NCBI RefSeq assembly: GCF_023053635.1
Contig: NC_086182.1
Span: 2,245,001 to 2,309,000, forward strand
DNA: 64,000 nt
From: Elgaria multicarinata webbii
Taxonomy: Eukaryota > Chordata > Lepidosauria > Squamata > Anguidae
Direction: 5' to 3'
Shown here: positions 12,144 to 21,759 of the stretch, piece by piece
How the letters are laid out: each line of letters starts with the position of its first letter
Position numbering within the stretch: position 1 is the stretch's first letter
Notes under the pieces: generated by a model
Database searches by the model: none
What the model saw: only the letters and a program-made list of their open reading frames with translations
What the model was told of the DNA's origin: nothing
Translations under genes and position numbers: made by a program

Positions 12144-12218
12144 CGACTTGTACTCTCAAACATGTGGAGAGGTGACTATGGGATTCTGGAAAACTGATCG
12201 GGGAATGTTGTTCTAGAG

Positions 12219-12348
12219 CAGCCTTTCTCAACCTGGGGCGCTCCAGATGTGTTGGACTACAACTCCCAGAATGCCCCAGCCAGCTGGCTGGGGCATTCTG
12301 GGAGATGCAGTCCAACACATCTGGAGTGCCCCAGGTTGAGAACCACTG
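12219..12348. mobile_element. Palindromic hAT MITE with perfect 8-bp duplication
   Basis: The ends are CAGCCTTTCTCAACCTGGGG and, reverse complemented, CAGTGGTTCTCAACCTGGGG. The 130-bp element is almost one hairpin with arms of about 62 bp around GCCAGCTGGC. TTCTAGAG stands directly on both sides (12211-12218 and 12349-12356). CAG...CTG ends with an 8-bp duplication fit hAT (Charlie-like) non-autonomous elements. A shortened relative is at 61731-61807. Confidence 0.93.
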
Positions 12349-12356
12349 TTCTAGAG

Positions 12357-13068
12357 CAAGGGCAGGCAAAATGTAGCTCTCTAGATGTTTTAGCATTCAA
12401 TTCATAAAAGTCTCTGTCAGCATGGACAGTGATCAAGAATGCTGTGACTGCAGAAGAATGCTGTGACCGCAGAGGATTTTTCTTAGTGTTCAGCAGTGTG
12501 AGATCAAAGGCAGAGCTACCACCTAATAGATTCATGTGTAAGGAAGGATTATTTTAAAAACTATTGATGAAAATGATTTTCGTCCTCACCATAACATGGG
12601 AGTTGCAGCGCAGCACATCTGGACAGCACCAGGCTGGAGAAGGATGGTTTATACTTGGGTCCTATACATGTCTTCTCAGAAGCCAGTGCCACTGAGTTTA
12701 CTAGGGCTTCCCCCCAAGTGGTATAGGATTGCAAACTAATCTCATTTGAAAGGAGTTCAAGACACCCAAACTAATCCTTTTCTGTTCCTCTGTCACTCTG
12801 ATGAGATGATGTATTGTGGAGGGATTGTGGGGAGTGAACAGTATATTTTGTATGAACACATTTTAAGAAAAAAATTGGTTCTTTGAAGGGCAGGGTATTT
12901 ACGAAAAGCTGAAAGTGCCAGCTCTTGCTCTGGTTCTACATCTCCAACAAATAGTGCCCCTTCTGTTATCAGTCGTGCTGCTCTATGCGAGATGTGTGTG
13001 AGAAAAAAATATTGCGCAGCCCCTGTATTTGGTAAGGATATAGAACAGCATTCCCTCTCCTGCTGTCC
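12357..13068. other. Spacer of the inverted duplication, no gene
   Basis: Contains scattered diverged MITE pieces (for example near 12600-12645) but no coding feature. A diverged, same-orientation echo of the arm lies at 12150-12210. Confidence 0.4.
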
Positions 13069-13440
13069 CAGCTTTCCTGACCATGGGACATACTGACTTG
13101 CAATGATGGGAGTTGTAGTCTAACACCTTTGGAGGGCACTAGGTTGGGGAAGGGCTGCACTAAAAAAAAAATAGAAGTAGGTGGCCCTAAGTTGTTCGTC
13201 ATCAGTTTTCCACAACCCCACAGTCACCTCTGCATATCCTATTCTCCATCCTGTCCTCATGGTTTATATCTGCTTTGGGAGAATGAGAATTTCACTGGCA
13301 CTTTCTGCCTCCTTAGGGAGGATGTGGCGTTATAGGCCTGTGAGCCTTAACTCTCAATTTCCCTGCTTTTTGGAGTTTGGTTGAAAACTGTACAGCCTAT
13401 AACGTTGTTTTGTAAACCGTAGGTTTTTTGTTTATGGAAT
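13069..13440. repeat. Right arm of the long inverted duplication
   Basis: Mirror of 11720-12143. A 67-codon frame at 13181-13384 is the same protein, residue for residue, as the frame on the opposite strand at 11776-11979, which shows how little the arms have diverged. Homology stops outward at TTTATGGAAT (13440). Confidence 0.85.
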
Positions 13441-14089
13441 ATAGGCATTAAGTTAGGTTGACAGTTGTGCCAGACAGTTGAGCAGAACTTAACCATCCAA
13501 ATCAGTTATGGTAACATCATCCTCTCAAGGGAGGACGGACATCCAGTTGAGTGGAGGTGTCATTTGGACTGTTAGAGTGTTACCTTGCCTCATGATACCG
13601 GAACAGGAGCATCAGGTGTTGTTAGAACTAGAGTGGGGTGGTCAAAAACTGGACTAAAGATATATGCCACCCCCACCCACCACCCACCCCGGTTCTCAGC
13701 ATAAGGAGAATCAGATGAAGACCAAGGATGGTATCTGATGGGGCCGCTGCAGTTATGCAATTCCTATAGCACTACTGTAAGTGACCTATAGTGCAACTTT
13801 ACTAGCATGAATGGGTCCTGTGGGTTTTTTAGGGAAACCTGCTGCGCCAGCTGCTGCTCTTAGCATTGCGTTAGAGGTTGCTTATGCTGGTGCTCTGTCA
13901 ATTGTAGATGATGCCCCCTTGAATAGTGCCCCGAGCCAGAGGGGCATTATTCTGCCTGTCCCTGCTAGACAGGAAAGTTCAATAGAAATTTGGCTTCATT
14001 ATTCATGTATGTATGAGCAGTTTTATGGTCTATTTGCTGTTAAAGAAAATAAAGCTTTGACCTTCCATACTGAATAAATTGTTCCTTGG
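13441..14089. other. No gene seen
   Basis: An 88-codon frame at 13811-14077 has no recognisable domain. An AATAAA follows near 14048 but no other gene signal does. Confidence 0.4.
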
Positions 14090-14310
14090 TTACGTTTTAG
14101 ATGGGTAATGAAGATGACCTTGTTCGGTTGAGTTTTTAATATTGTTTTCTTATTTTATTGGGATGAATGTTCTGGCTTGAGTTTTTATTTTATTATGATG
14201 TATTATTGTATTTTGTATAGATTGCTGTTTTCCTCTGAATTTTGTATATCGCCTTGAGCACCCAGTGGGTGGAGAGTGATTTAGAAATATGTCAAATAAA
14301 TAAATACGTA
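14090..14310 (+). mobile_element. LINE 3' UTR fragment (L2-like)
   Basis: T-rich 3' UTR text is followed by GTATATCGCCTTGAGCACCC, AGTGATTTAGAAATATGTCA and an AATAAATAAATA tail. This is the usual design of L2/CR1 3' ends in reptiles. No coding remains. Confidence 0.65.
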
Positions 14311-15412
14311 TGCCAATGAGATGGTGGAGAAACAAGGGAACCGAGAACAAAGCTTTCCAATTAATATTATGCATGCGTGTGTATCTGTGAAACCAGACTC
14401 ATGCTGAGATAATGTTGATGAGTGGCAAATGGTTTGTAGCAGAAAGTCAAGTTAACATATGATACTGCAACCTGCAATTACATATGACCCTGTTGAAGGA
14501 GAGATGTATTTACAGGTTCAGTTGCCTTCAGGCAGGTCACATGTCCCAGATTTGATCCCCATAATTAAATCAGGCAAACAGAGCCAATTTTCAGCATAAT
14601 TTATTGTTTGGCTTTTCAAAGGAGTTTTTGGAAAGAATTTGGGTCAGTCCAGTCTGCCATTTTGACCCTTATCCTTCTGGCTTGCTAGAAATGCACAACG
14701 GCCCAAGAGTTGCCACTGCTGCAGGTGTGTGCTTCTTTCGACTGGTGTCAAAATGCTGCCTTGTTTTACAGGACTTCAAGGAAGTAGGCAGTACTGTACT
14801 CCCCATCTATATCCAGGTGTAGATAAACCACTAGGGAAGGGTGGGCAACTTCCATTGGTTAGGGGGCACATTGCCCCCTGGACCCCACCAGGGGTACACC
14901 ATGCTCCCATCACCATGCCACCAAATTTGGTTCTGCAGTGGCAGCAACAAGAAAAACGGCTCCCCTTAAGAGGGAAACCCACATTTACCACTGAATTTTG
15001 GTGTCGCGGCAGCTGGCAAGGGGATCCTTTTTGCTTTAAAATGTCCCCTTTTGCCACCACTGCACCACTGAAGCACATCTTTTTGCTTTTAAAAGTAGCA
15101 TGTTTTTCCTGGCATCACTGGGAAATTTACACAGCCAAATTTCAGTACCTTGGCAGCAGTGGGGCACTGGGGGCCTGGGAGTTGCATTTGGCTGGCACCT
15201 GCTGCTCCTTCTCACCACCAGAACACAAGGCAGGTGAACAAGCAGGTTGCAATGGGGAAGGAGAGGGGCCTGCCGGGGAGATGGGACCCCTTGATACTGG
15301 CCCTGCCTGGAAATTCCTCCCAGACTTTCCTAGTAAGTCAACCACTTTCCCTATCAAGTCCTTCCTCAAAGTTCACACTTTCCTGGAATCCTTTGGATCG
15401 TCTCCCTAGTCC
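14311..15412. other. No gene; unassigned, possibly transposon-derived
   Basis: The 226-codon frame at 14729-15409 has no known domain and overlaps opposite-strand frames of similar quality. GGAAGGGTGGGCAACTTCC near 14837 resembles a hAT terminus (compare 55772-55791), but no partner end was found. Confidence 0.35.
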
Positions 15413-15420
15413 CTATATCT

Positions 15421-16451
15421 TAGGGTGACCATATGACCGGATTTGCCCGGGCTTTTGACGGCAAATCCGGGAGGGGAAATCCGGATTTTTTTCAAAGAGC
15501 AGCTCTAATGGGAATTAACAAAAATGCTTATAACTCCATCATTTTTTAAGATAAAGACATGAAACTTGGCACAATGGTAGCTCTTAGGAAGGGCTTTAGT
15601 CATACCAAATTTGAAATAGATCCGTTCATCCATTGATTTTTTAGATTTTTTTTTAAAATTGAGGTTTTAAAATTATTATTTTTTAAATTGTCATTTTTAA
15701 AGGAAAAGAGATGAAACTTTGCACCATGAAAGGATTTAGGTAGAGCTTTAGCCACACCAAATTTGAAACATCCGTTCATCCATTGATTTTTTAGGAATTT
15801 TTTAAAAATTGAGGTTTTAAAATTATTATTTTTGAAATCATCATTTTTAAAGATAAAGAGATGAAACTTTATACCATGATAGGATTTAGGTAGAGCTTTA
15901 GCCACACCAAATTTGAAACAGATCTGTTCATCCATTGATTTTTTAAGGATTTTTTTAAAAAATGAGGTTTTAAAATTATTATTTTTTAAACTGTCATTTT
16001 TAAAGATAAAGAGTGGAAAGTTGGCACCATGAAAGCTTTTAGGTAGAGCTATAGCCGTACCAAATTTGAAACAGATCTGGGGGCAGTAGCAAACCCTGTT
16101 AACAACAACAGCAGCTTGCAATGAGTGAAGATACAGTCAGAAAAGATATTTGAGGGAAGGGGAGAATGTAACACACAGAGTATAGCAAAAGCTTCAAAGT
16201 ACAGCAAAACCTACAAAAGTAGGAGTGAGTGAAGTTAATTTCAGATACATTGAATCTCTCACTTGTTCCTTATTTCAGTGATTTTAACATTAAGATGTTA
16301 TGTAGAACAGATTTGTCTTAAATGTGTGCTGTAAAATCAGACCTGTGACCAAGGCTATGTTTGGGTGGGCACGCCCCCTTGGTACTGGACACGCCCCCTT
16401 GGGGGCGACCATGTTGTCCTCCTTTTTGGTTTCCAAAATATGGTCACCCTA
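15421..16451. mobile_element. Complete hAT-like element with internal tandem array, 1.03 kb
   Basis: The left end TAGGGTGACCATATG and the right end ATATGGTCACCCTA are inverted copies, flanked by a perfect 8-bp duplication CTATATCT (15413-15420 and 16452-16459). The right portion contains GGGCACGCCCCCTTGG repeats, also present in a fragment at 33725-33953. No transposase frame; the 173-codon minus-strand frame (15600-16121) is only the tandem array read through. Confidence 0.88.
15539..16080. repeat. About 151-bp tandem array, 3.6 units
   Basis: Units start at TCATTTTTT near 15539, 15691, 15841 and 15994. Each holds GATGAAAC, a TTGGCACCATG-like step and ACCAAATTTGAAACAGATC, then CCATTGATTTTTT and GAGGTTTTAAAATTATTATT. 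The array lies wholly inside the hAT-like element. Confidence 0.88.
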
Positions 16452-16552
16452 CTATATCTTCTCATGGCTAAGCCAAGTATGTGTAATAACTGAAATCATA
16501 TCAAATTCATTATTATTATTATTAGTGGAATTTTAAGATGATTTTTAGAATG

Positions 16553-16690
16553 TATTTATTTATTTATTTATTTCATTTATATACCACCCCACAGCCGAAG
16601 ATCTCTGGGTGGTTCACAAAAGTTAAAACAGTAAACATTAAAAAAGTATACAAAATTTAAAAACCACCAGAAACATAAAAACAACAGTAT
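16553..16690 (-). mobile_element. L2 family B 3' end
   Basis: A (TTTA)n tail is followed by TATATACCACCCCACAGCCG, AAGATCTCTGGGTGGTTCAC and AAAAGTTAAAAC. Diverged copy, 3' UTR only. Confidence 0.8.
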
Positions 16691-16699
16691 AAAAACATC

Positions 16700-16858
16700 A
16701 GGATGTTTTTAGGATGTTTTTAACAATGTATATTATGTTTTAATTCAGTTTTATGTATTTTATTGTTTATTGTTGTTCCCCGCCTCGATCAGACTGGAGA
16801 GGCAGGTAAGAAATAAATTTATTATTATTGTTGTTGTTGTTGTTGTTGTTGTTATTAT
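16700..16858 (+). mobile_element. L2 family A 3' end
   Basis: GTTGTTCCCCGCCTCGATC, GAGAGGCAGGTAAGAAATAA and an (ATT)n(GTT)n tail match the end of the near-complete element at 39475-39566. 3' UTR only. Confidence 0.8.
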
Positions 16859-16952
16859 GCTTCCTCAGATGGTTTTAAGAGGGCAAATTCATGGTGGATA
16901 AGGCAATCGGTGTCTACTAGTCATGATGGCCATATATTGTCAGTAGTATCAA

Positions 16953-17501
16953 CAGGGCCGGTGCCAGACTATATTGCGCCCTAGGCAGGTGCATTCTGAA
17001 GCTGCCCCCCCGCTCGCTCACTCACCGCCCCCTCACTCGCCTGCCCACCCGCTCGCTTGCTCACTCACTGCTACCCCCGCCCGCTTGCCCGCCCGCCCGC
17101 CCGCTCACCGCTCCGGCTCCCCCATCGCTCGCCCGCCGCCCCCGCTCTCTCGCTCACTGCTATGGCTCCCCCCTTGTTTGCCCACTCACCGCCCGCTCCC
17201 TCCCGCTCCCGGCTTTGAAGCCAGGACGCTGGGGTTGGGGGGCAGGGCAGAGGCTTTGAAGCGGCGCGCCTGGAAGTGGCTTCCTGGCGCACCGTACTGA
17301 AGCCTCCGCCTCCAACCCCAGCATCCTGGTTTCGAAGGAGCCAGGACGCTGGGGTTGGGCAGAGGCTGGGGCGGCAGCTTTGGAACAGCACACCCGGAAG
17401 CCGCTCTAGGAGAGCAGCTTCCGGGTACGCTGTTCGGCGGCCTCGTTTGCTTGGCGCTCTAGGCGGCTGCCTGAGTTGCCTCTATGGCAGCACCGGGCCT
17501 G
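16953..17501. mobile_element. Complete hAT MITE, GC-rich, 549 bp
   Basis: CAGGGCCGGTGCCAGAC at the left and GGCAGCACCGGGCCTG at the right form the inverted ends. AGTATCAA stands on both sides (16945-16952 and 17502-17509) as a perfect 8-bp duplication. The interior is built from CGCTCGCC-type runs and two inverted CCAGGACGCTGGGGTTGG motifs. The open frames in it are composition artefacts. Confidence 0.92.
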
Positions 17502-17509
17502 AGTATCAA

Positions 17510-17837
17510 AGCTCCATCACACCTTGGGAGAAACACTGGCTACCGTCGCTTCTCCGTGGACACTCAGTTACTTCCTGTTTTCAAACAGGAAGTAAACAAG
17601 GTGCACGAGGGCCATTCAGTCCCTCGTTGTGAACATGCTGCTTCTCCCACACACAGCAGGAGAGAGCAGCAACTTCGGTTTTAAAAAAATATTTCGGCGT
17701 TTTTCTGGGTTTTCTTGTGGCGCAAGGAAGACCAGAAGGGGTGAGCGAGGCAGACGACGTCATGTGAGCTACCTCCGAGGAATCCGCGAGTGCCTAGTCA
17801 CGAGCGCGCAGTAAAACGCTCGTGGGATGGAGCTTTC
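17510..17837. mobile_element. Unclassified TIR DNA element (GCTCCATCACACC family)
   Basis: The left end GCTCCATCACACC directly follows the hAT duplication; the right end GTGGGATGGAGC is its inverted partner. The interior has a palindromic ACTTCCTGTTTTCAAACAGG followed by AAGT. Same end family as 5997-6575 and 62144-63841. Confidence 0.6.
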
Positions 17838-20279
17838 AGAGGCAGTTGCTAAGGGAACGTGAGTGAGAGGGTACTGCTGTGTTTATGTTCTGTTTGTGGG
17901 CTTCCCTTGGTGTTGGCAGCCTGCTGGGCAGAAGAGCCAGGGGGGCCCTTCACCCCAGCACTCCTTGGCATTGTGTAGGGTTGCCTTAAAAGGCTTCCCC
18001 TGAGCCCACGTGGGAGGCCAAGCATGGGGGCCTTGCAGCACTCATAGAAATGGGCTGTAAGGGCCAGTAAGGGCTCACATCATGGGCTGTGGATGCAGGA
18101 GAGGGTTCAGCACTATAGCCTGATTGGCCACACTAAAATGAGCACCCCATGATGGGCGCAGAAGCACCTTAATTAAGTGTTGTACCCAGTCAAGGAGGTG
18201 TTACATAAGTATGATGGTTGGGCAGAGAACTCACCCCAACTGCAGGATTCTCCAATTTTGATTAGATTTGACAGGGAGATTTGCCCTGTTAAAGCTGGTG
18301 TTCATTCTGGCCAGGTTCCTTCCATGTTTTTTTTTTTTTTTTGGGGGGGGGGTCTCTAAAAATACTATATAAACCCGGGCTCTAGTGTCCATTGGTCTGG
18401 TGGTTCCTACTGTTCCCATAGGATCTCAGCCCCTGGCTTCCTTGCTGAAATCACCCTCCCTGACATCTGTTTGGTGAAATCACTCTCAAAGCCATGGAAC
18501 TGAAGGCTGTGCTCACCACTGCTTCCCCCACCCCTGCTGAAACGCTCCGTTTTGGCAGCCTGAGTGCTGCTTCTGCTGAAGCGGAGGACGGCAGGAACTA
18601 GCAGCTTTGCCCAAGGTCCCTTCGTATGGGAGCTGCAGGGATGCCTCCACACTCCAGCTTCAAATTCAGGGTGGTCCACCAGGATCCCTGGAAAGGTGTT
18701 TTTGGCATTCTGACTTGACGCCTGGAGGACTTTTGTCTACAAATGGTCACCTCCACCTTTTCTTCCCTGCTTTCCTATTGTGTGACCAGGGCCAGGCAAA
18801 GCTGGTCATAGGCCCAGGCCAGATAGGAAATGTAGGCCCCATTTCAAACTGCTCATTAAGTATTTTTAATCAGTTCTAAATACATATGAACTAGAACGAT
18901 TTATATAAAAAAAGTAATGGCAAACATTTTTATTCAAGACATCACTTCTTCACTTCTTCACATTCAGAAATGCTTTACGTGATTTTCTTTGGGCAAATTC
19001 ATCAACAACAACAGAAAAACCAAGCAACTTTGCCCAGGGGGACTCGGAGTCGGCCCCCTCAGAATCATAGGCCCATGCCAACTGGCCTCACTGCCCCCCC
19101 CCCCTGCCCAGCCCTGTGTGTGAGTATGCAGGTGGTTGGAGAGTGCTTGTGCGGGTGTGTGTGTTTGGGCCAAATGTTTGATCAGAAGTCCGGCCATGTA
19201 CATCCAGTCCTGCCCCGGAGTGCTGGTGGAAAGGACTGTGGCCAGGGTCCCTGATGGTTTGTCCTCCTCTTCCCCCAGGTCAGGGATCCTTTTGCCTTAC
19301 CAAAAGCCTCTAGAGGGTTAATAAGAAAGAAATGGTTCTCAATAAAGACCTGGAAGAAAACAAGGACTAAGAACAGGAGCCAAGTGAATGAGGGTCCACT
19401 GGCTTCTGAGGGAGAGAGAGAGGGAGAGAGGCTGGGCGAGGGAGATGATGGCACAATCAAGAGATGAAAAGAGTTATGCAGCACTTGCATAGCTCAGGGG
19501 CTAGTCCACATGCCAGGTCACAAAGGTGTGAGGATAGGGATGTATTACAGACTGCTAATTCAGCACATAGGAATCCTGGCCAATTTGCTTAGCTCCAGCC
19601 CTGGCAGTGCTCCAGAAACCAAAGTTCAGCCCGTCCAGGACTGAAAACGTGGCCGTGGCCGAGTTCTCTAATCATGACCACTCTTGATTTAGTCATCAAG
19701 CTCTTAATCCAACTTCCCCACCATCAAATCCTGCGTATGGAATTGTAGCATGTCTCGTTTTCTTGCATGTCATAGGTCTAGTGTGCATAGGATTATCAGT
19801 TGCATATGAGCCAATTAATTCCCTAATGGAATTCATGTAGTAACATTCGTGACTAAATGCTTATTGCGAACAAGCTAATCACCACTGTGATCATCATTGT
19901 GTGAAGAGAAGGCAGAAACACAGAGAAGGACATGGGGGTGGGGGAGGGGAGGGTTGACCCAGTGCTCGATTGGACAAGAAGGTGCGACGGTCAGGCTCCA
20001 TTGTGGGGCCAAGAGGAAAGTGGGCTCAGACCGCAGAACGTGCCGCGGCGTGTTTTTAAATACCAAAACGCTGCGCCTTCTTTCACCTGCGTCCGGATGG
20101 GGAAGGCGCTAAGAAGGAAATGATTTTGGGGTCCAGGCACCCAGATCATGGGGTCAGGGGTGTGTGGCTCTTTCAAGCAACAGGTTTGAGCCACCTTTGA
20201 AAACACCGATATTGAAATAGTTTGGGGCGCATTTTACTACCCCAAAGCAAATCCCAGGGTATCGCAGGGTAATAAAATG
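17838..20279. other. TACR1 5' flank, no gene seen
   Basis: Low repeat content by eye. Noted: a T(15)G(10) run at about 18329-18352 and scattered short frames without domains. No neighbouring gene exon was recognised. Confidence 0.45.
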
Positions 20280-20775
20280 TCCCCCCAAATCCCAGCGCGT
20301 GCTGCCAGCGGACAGTTTTCGCTTTAAAACCACCCGACCCAAGGGGCTTGGAACGAATGGGAAGAGCGCAGCTAGAAGCCCGTTTTGTTCAAAGAACCAA
20401 CTTCGGGCAGGCCACCCTCGCGGCGGGAAGGGCTCCAGGCCCCGGCTGCAGGCGTCGGTGGCTTCCCGAAGGGGCGCGGCCAGTCGCCGCCGCCTGCCCG
20501 GCCCGGGGCTTCTCCCCGCCGCGGCTCGCTTGGCATCGCCGGGGGCGACTCGGTCTGCCGCTTCGCCGGAGTTCCCGGCCCCCAAAGCGGGGAGGGCGCC
20601 CGGCCCTCGAGGGCAGCAGGGGCGGGCTGGGCTCCGCGCTGCCCTGCCCAGTCCAGGAGCGCGGCGGCGGCGGCGGCGGCGGCAGCCTCCTGCGTGGGCG
20701 CGCCGGGTGGGCGCTGGTTGCGCGCCGCCTCTGCCCACCTTCCCTGACGCGCCGCCGTCGCCGCCGCCGCCGGAC

Positions 20776-20782
20776 TATAAAA
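20776..20782 (+). promoter_or_regulatory. TATA box
   Basis: TATAAAA sits in otherwise GC-rich sequence, 307 bases before the TACR1 ATG. By normal TATA spacing, transcription would begin near 20805. No upstream ATG lies between there and 21089. Confidence 0.65.
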
Positions 20783-20805
20783 AGCCGCTTCGCTGCCGCA
20801 GCCCA

Positions 20806-20884
20806 GCCGGGCGCGGGCGCTGCACTGGGGCGGGCAAGGGCCGAGGCGGGCAGTCGAGGGCTCGGCACGCAGCGCGGCGGCGGC

Positions 20885-20920
<36 letters not shown>

Positions 20921-21088
20921 GCTTCTGGGCGACCGGCGGCGGCGGCGGCGGCCAAGTTGGCCCAGAGCGCGCGATCAACAGGCGGCGGCGGCTGCGCTGC
21001 GGCGCGCCCTCGCCCGGGCAGCCGGAGCCTCCGGCCGAGCCCCGACGTGCGCGCCTGCCCGCCTGCCGCTCCCCCGGGGCCCGAGGCG
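20806..21088 (+). other. TACR1: Inferred TACR1 5' leader
   Basis: About 283 bases, very GC-rich, free of ATG before the start codon. It includes the CAG tract at 20887-20919. The start has G at -3 and G at +4, a good initiation context. The leader start is inferred from the TATA box, not observed. Confidence 0.5.
20887..20919 (+). repeat. (CAG)11 in the TACR1 leader
   Basis: Eleven uninterrupted CAG units preceded by CGG units. Located 170 bases upstream of the start codon. Confidence 0.95.
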
Positions 21089-21465
21089 ATGGAGGCGACG
21101 CCGGCGGCGGCCAACGGCTCGTTCAACGGCTCGGACGGCGCCAACCCCTTCGTGCAGCCGGCGTGGCAGGTGGCGCTGTGGGCCGCGGCGTACGCGCTGG
21201 TGGTGCTGGTGTCGGTGGCGGGCAACCTGGTGGTGATGTGGATCATCCTGGCCCACAAGCGGATGCGCACCGTCACCAACTATTTCCTGGTCAACCTGGC
21301 CGCCTCCGAAGCCTCCATGGCCTCCTTCAACACGCTGGTCAACTTCACCTACGCCGTGCACAACGTCTGGTACTACGGCCTCTTCTACTGCCGCTTCCAG
21401 AACTTCTTCCCGGTGGCCTCGCTCTTCGCCAGCATCTACTCCATGACGGCCATCGCCGTGGACCG
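21089..21465 (+). CDS. TACR1: Substance P (neurokinin-1) receptor, exon 1
   Basis: Encodes the first 125 codons plus two bases of the tachykinin NK1 receptor, a class A G-protein-coupled receptor at the plasma membrane that binds substance P and signals mainly through Gq. The extracellular N-terminus has two N-glycosylation sites (N9, N13), then FVQPAW. TM1 spans about 27-54 with the GN pair at 45-46, ICL1 is HKRMRT (56-61), TM2 about 62-84, and TM3 follows C101, which corresponds to disulfide Cys105 of the human receptor. E74 in NLAASEASM matches Glu78, where NK2 and NK3 carry Asp, so NK1 is the best call. Some residues are NK3-like (CRFQ, AIAVDR). The exon ends CG|GTGAGC inside Arg of the DR motif, the same phase as in mammals. 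The start at 21089 is the first ATG after the TATA box. The remaining exons lie outside the window. Confidence 0.93.
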
Positions 21466-21572
21466 GTGAGCGGGGCGCGCGCCGCGGGGGACCCCGCCGT
21501 CGCGGCTGCAGCCCGGGAAGGCGGGCGACTCGGCGCGGGCAGGGCGCCTGCGGGCGGGGGCAGCCGGGCGCC

Positions 21573-21594
21573 GGGGCGGGGCGGGGCGGGGCGG
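21573..21594 (+). promoter_or_regulatory. GC-box / G-quadruplex-prone run
   Basis: Four consecutive GGGGC units give overlapping Sp1-type GC boxes and four G4 runs, 108 bases downstream of the exon 1 donor. Confidence 0.6.
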
Positions 21595-21759
21595 CGAGGC
21601 GCAGCCGGCGGGCAGAGCCCGGCCGCGGCCCCGGATCGCTCGCACGGCTCCCTCGCTGGGCGCCGCTTCTGGCCGGGCAATGCCGCGCCGCGCAGCCTTC
21701 GAAGCAGGACGGAGGAAAGGGGCCCGCAGCAGGGGCAGCAGGGGGCCTTTCCCTCTACC

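Noticed and set aside
13181-13384. 67-codon frame also present on the opposite strand at 11776
   Set aside because: Identical because the two copies are arms of an inverted duplication; no start ATG or domain supports a protein.
14729-15409. 226-codon frame as a possible gene
   Set aside because: No recognisable domain, overlapping frames of equal length on the other strand, and no exon signals.
15600-16121. 173-codon minus-strand frame with repeated Phe/Lys/Asn motifs
   Set aside because: It is the 151-bp tandem array of a DNA element read through; not a repeat protein.
16974-17632. Pro/Arg-rich frames of 100-118 codons
   Set aside because: They lie inside or across the edge of a GC-rich hAT MITE with an exact target duplication.
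20389-21279. 296-codon antisense frame with a poly-Leu run
   Set aside because: It is the complement of the CAG tract and coding exon; composition explains it and no domain is seen.
21089-21465. Alternative identity as TACR3 or TACR2
   Set aside because: Glu at the TM2 position, [19 protein letters not shown] and [16 protein letters not shown] fit NK1. NK2 and NK3 carry Asp at that site. The NK3-like residues are reported as a finding instead.
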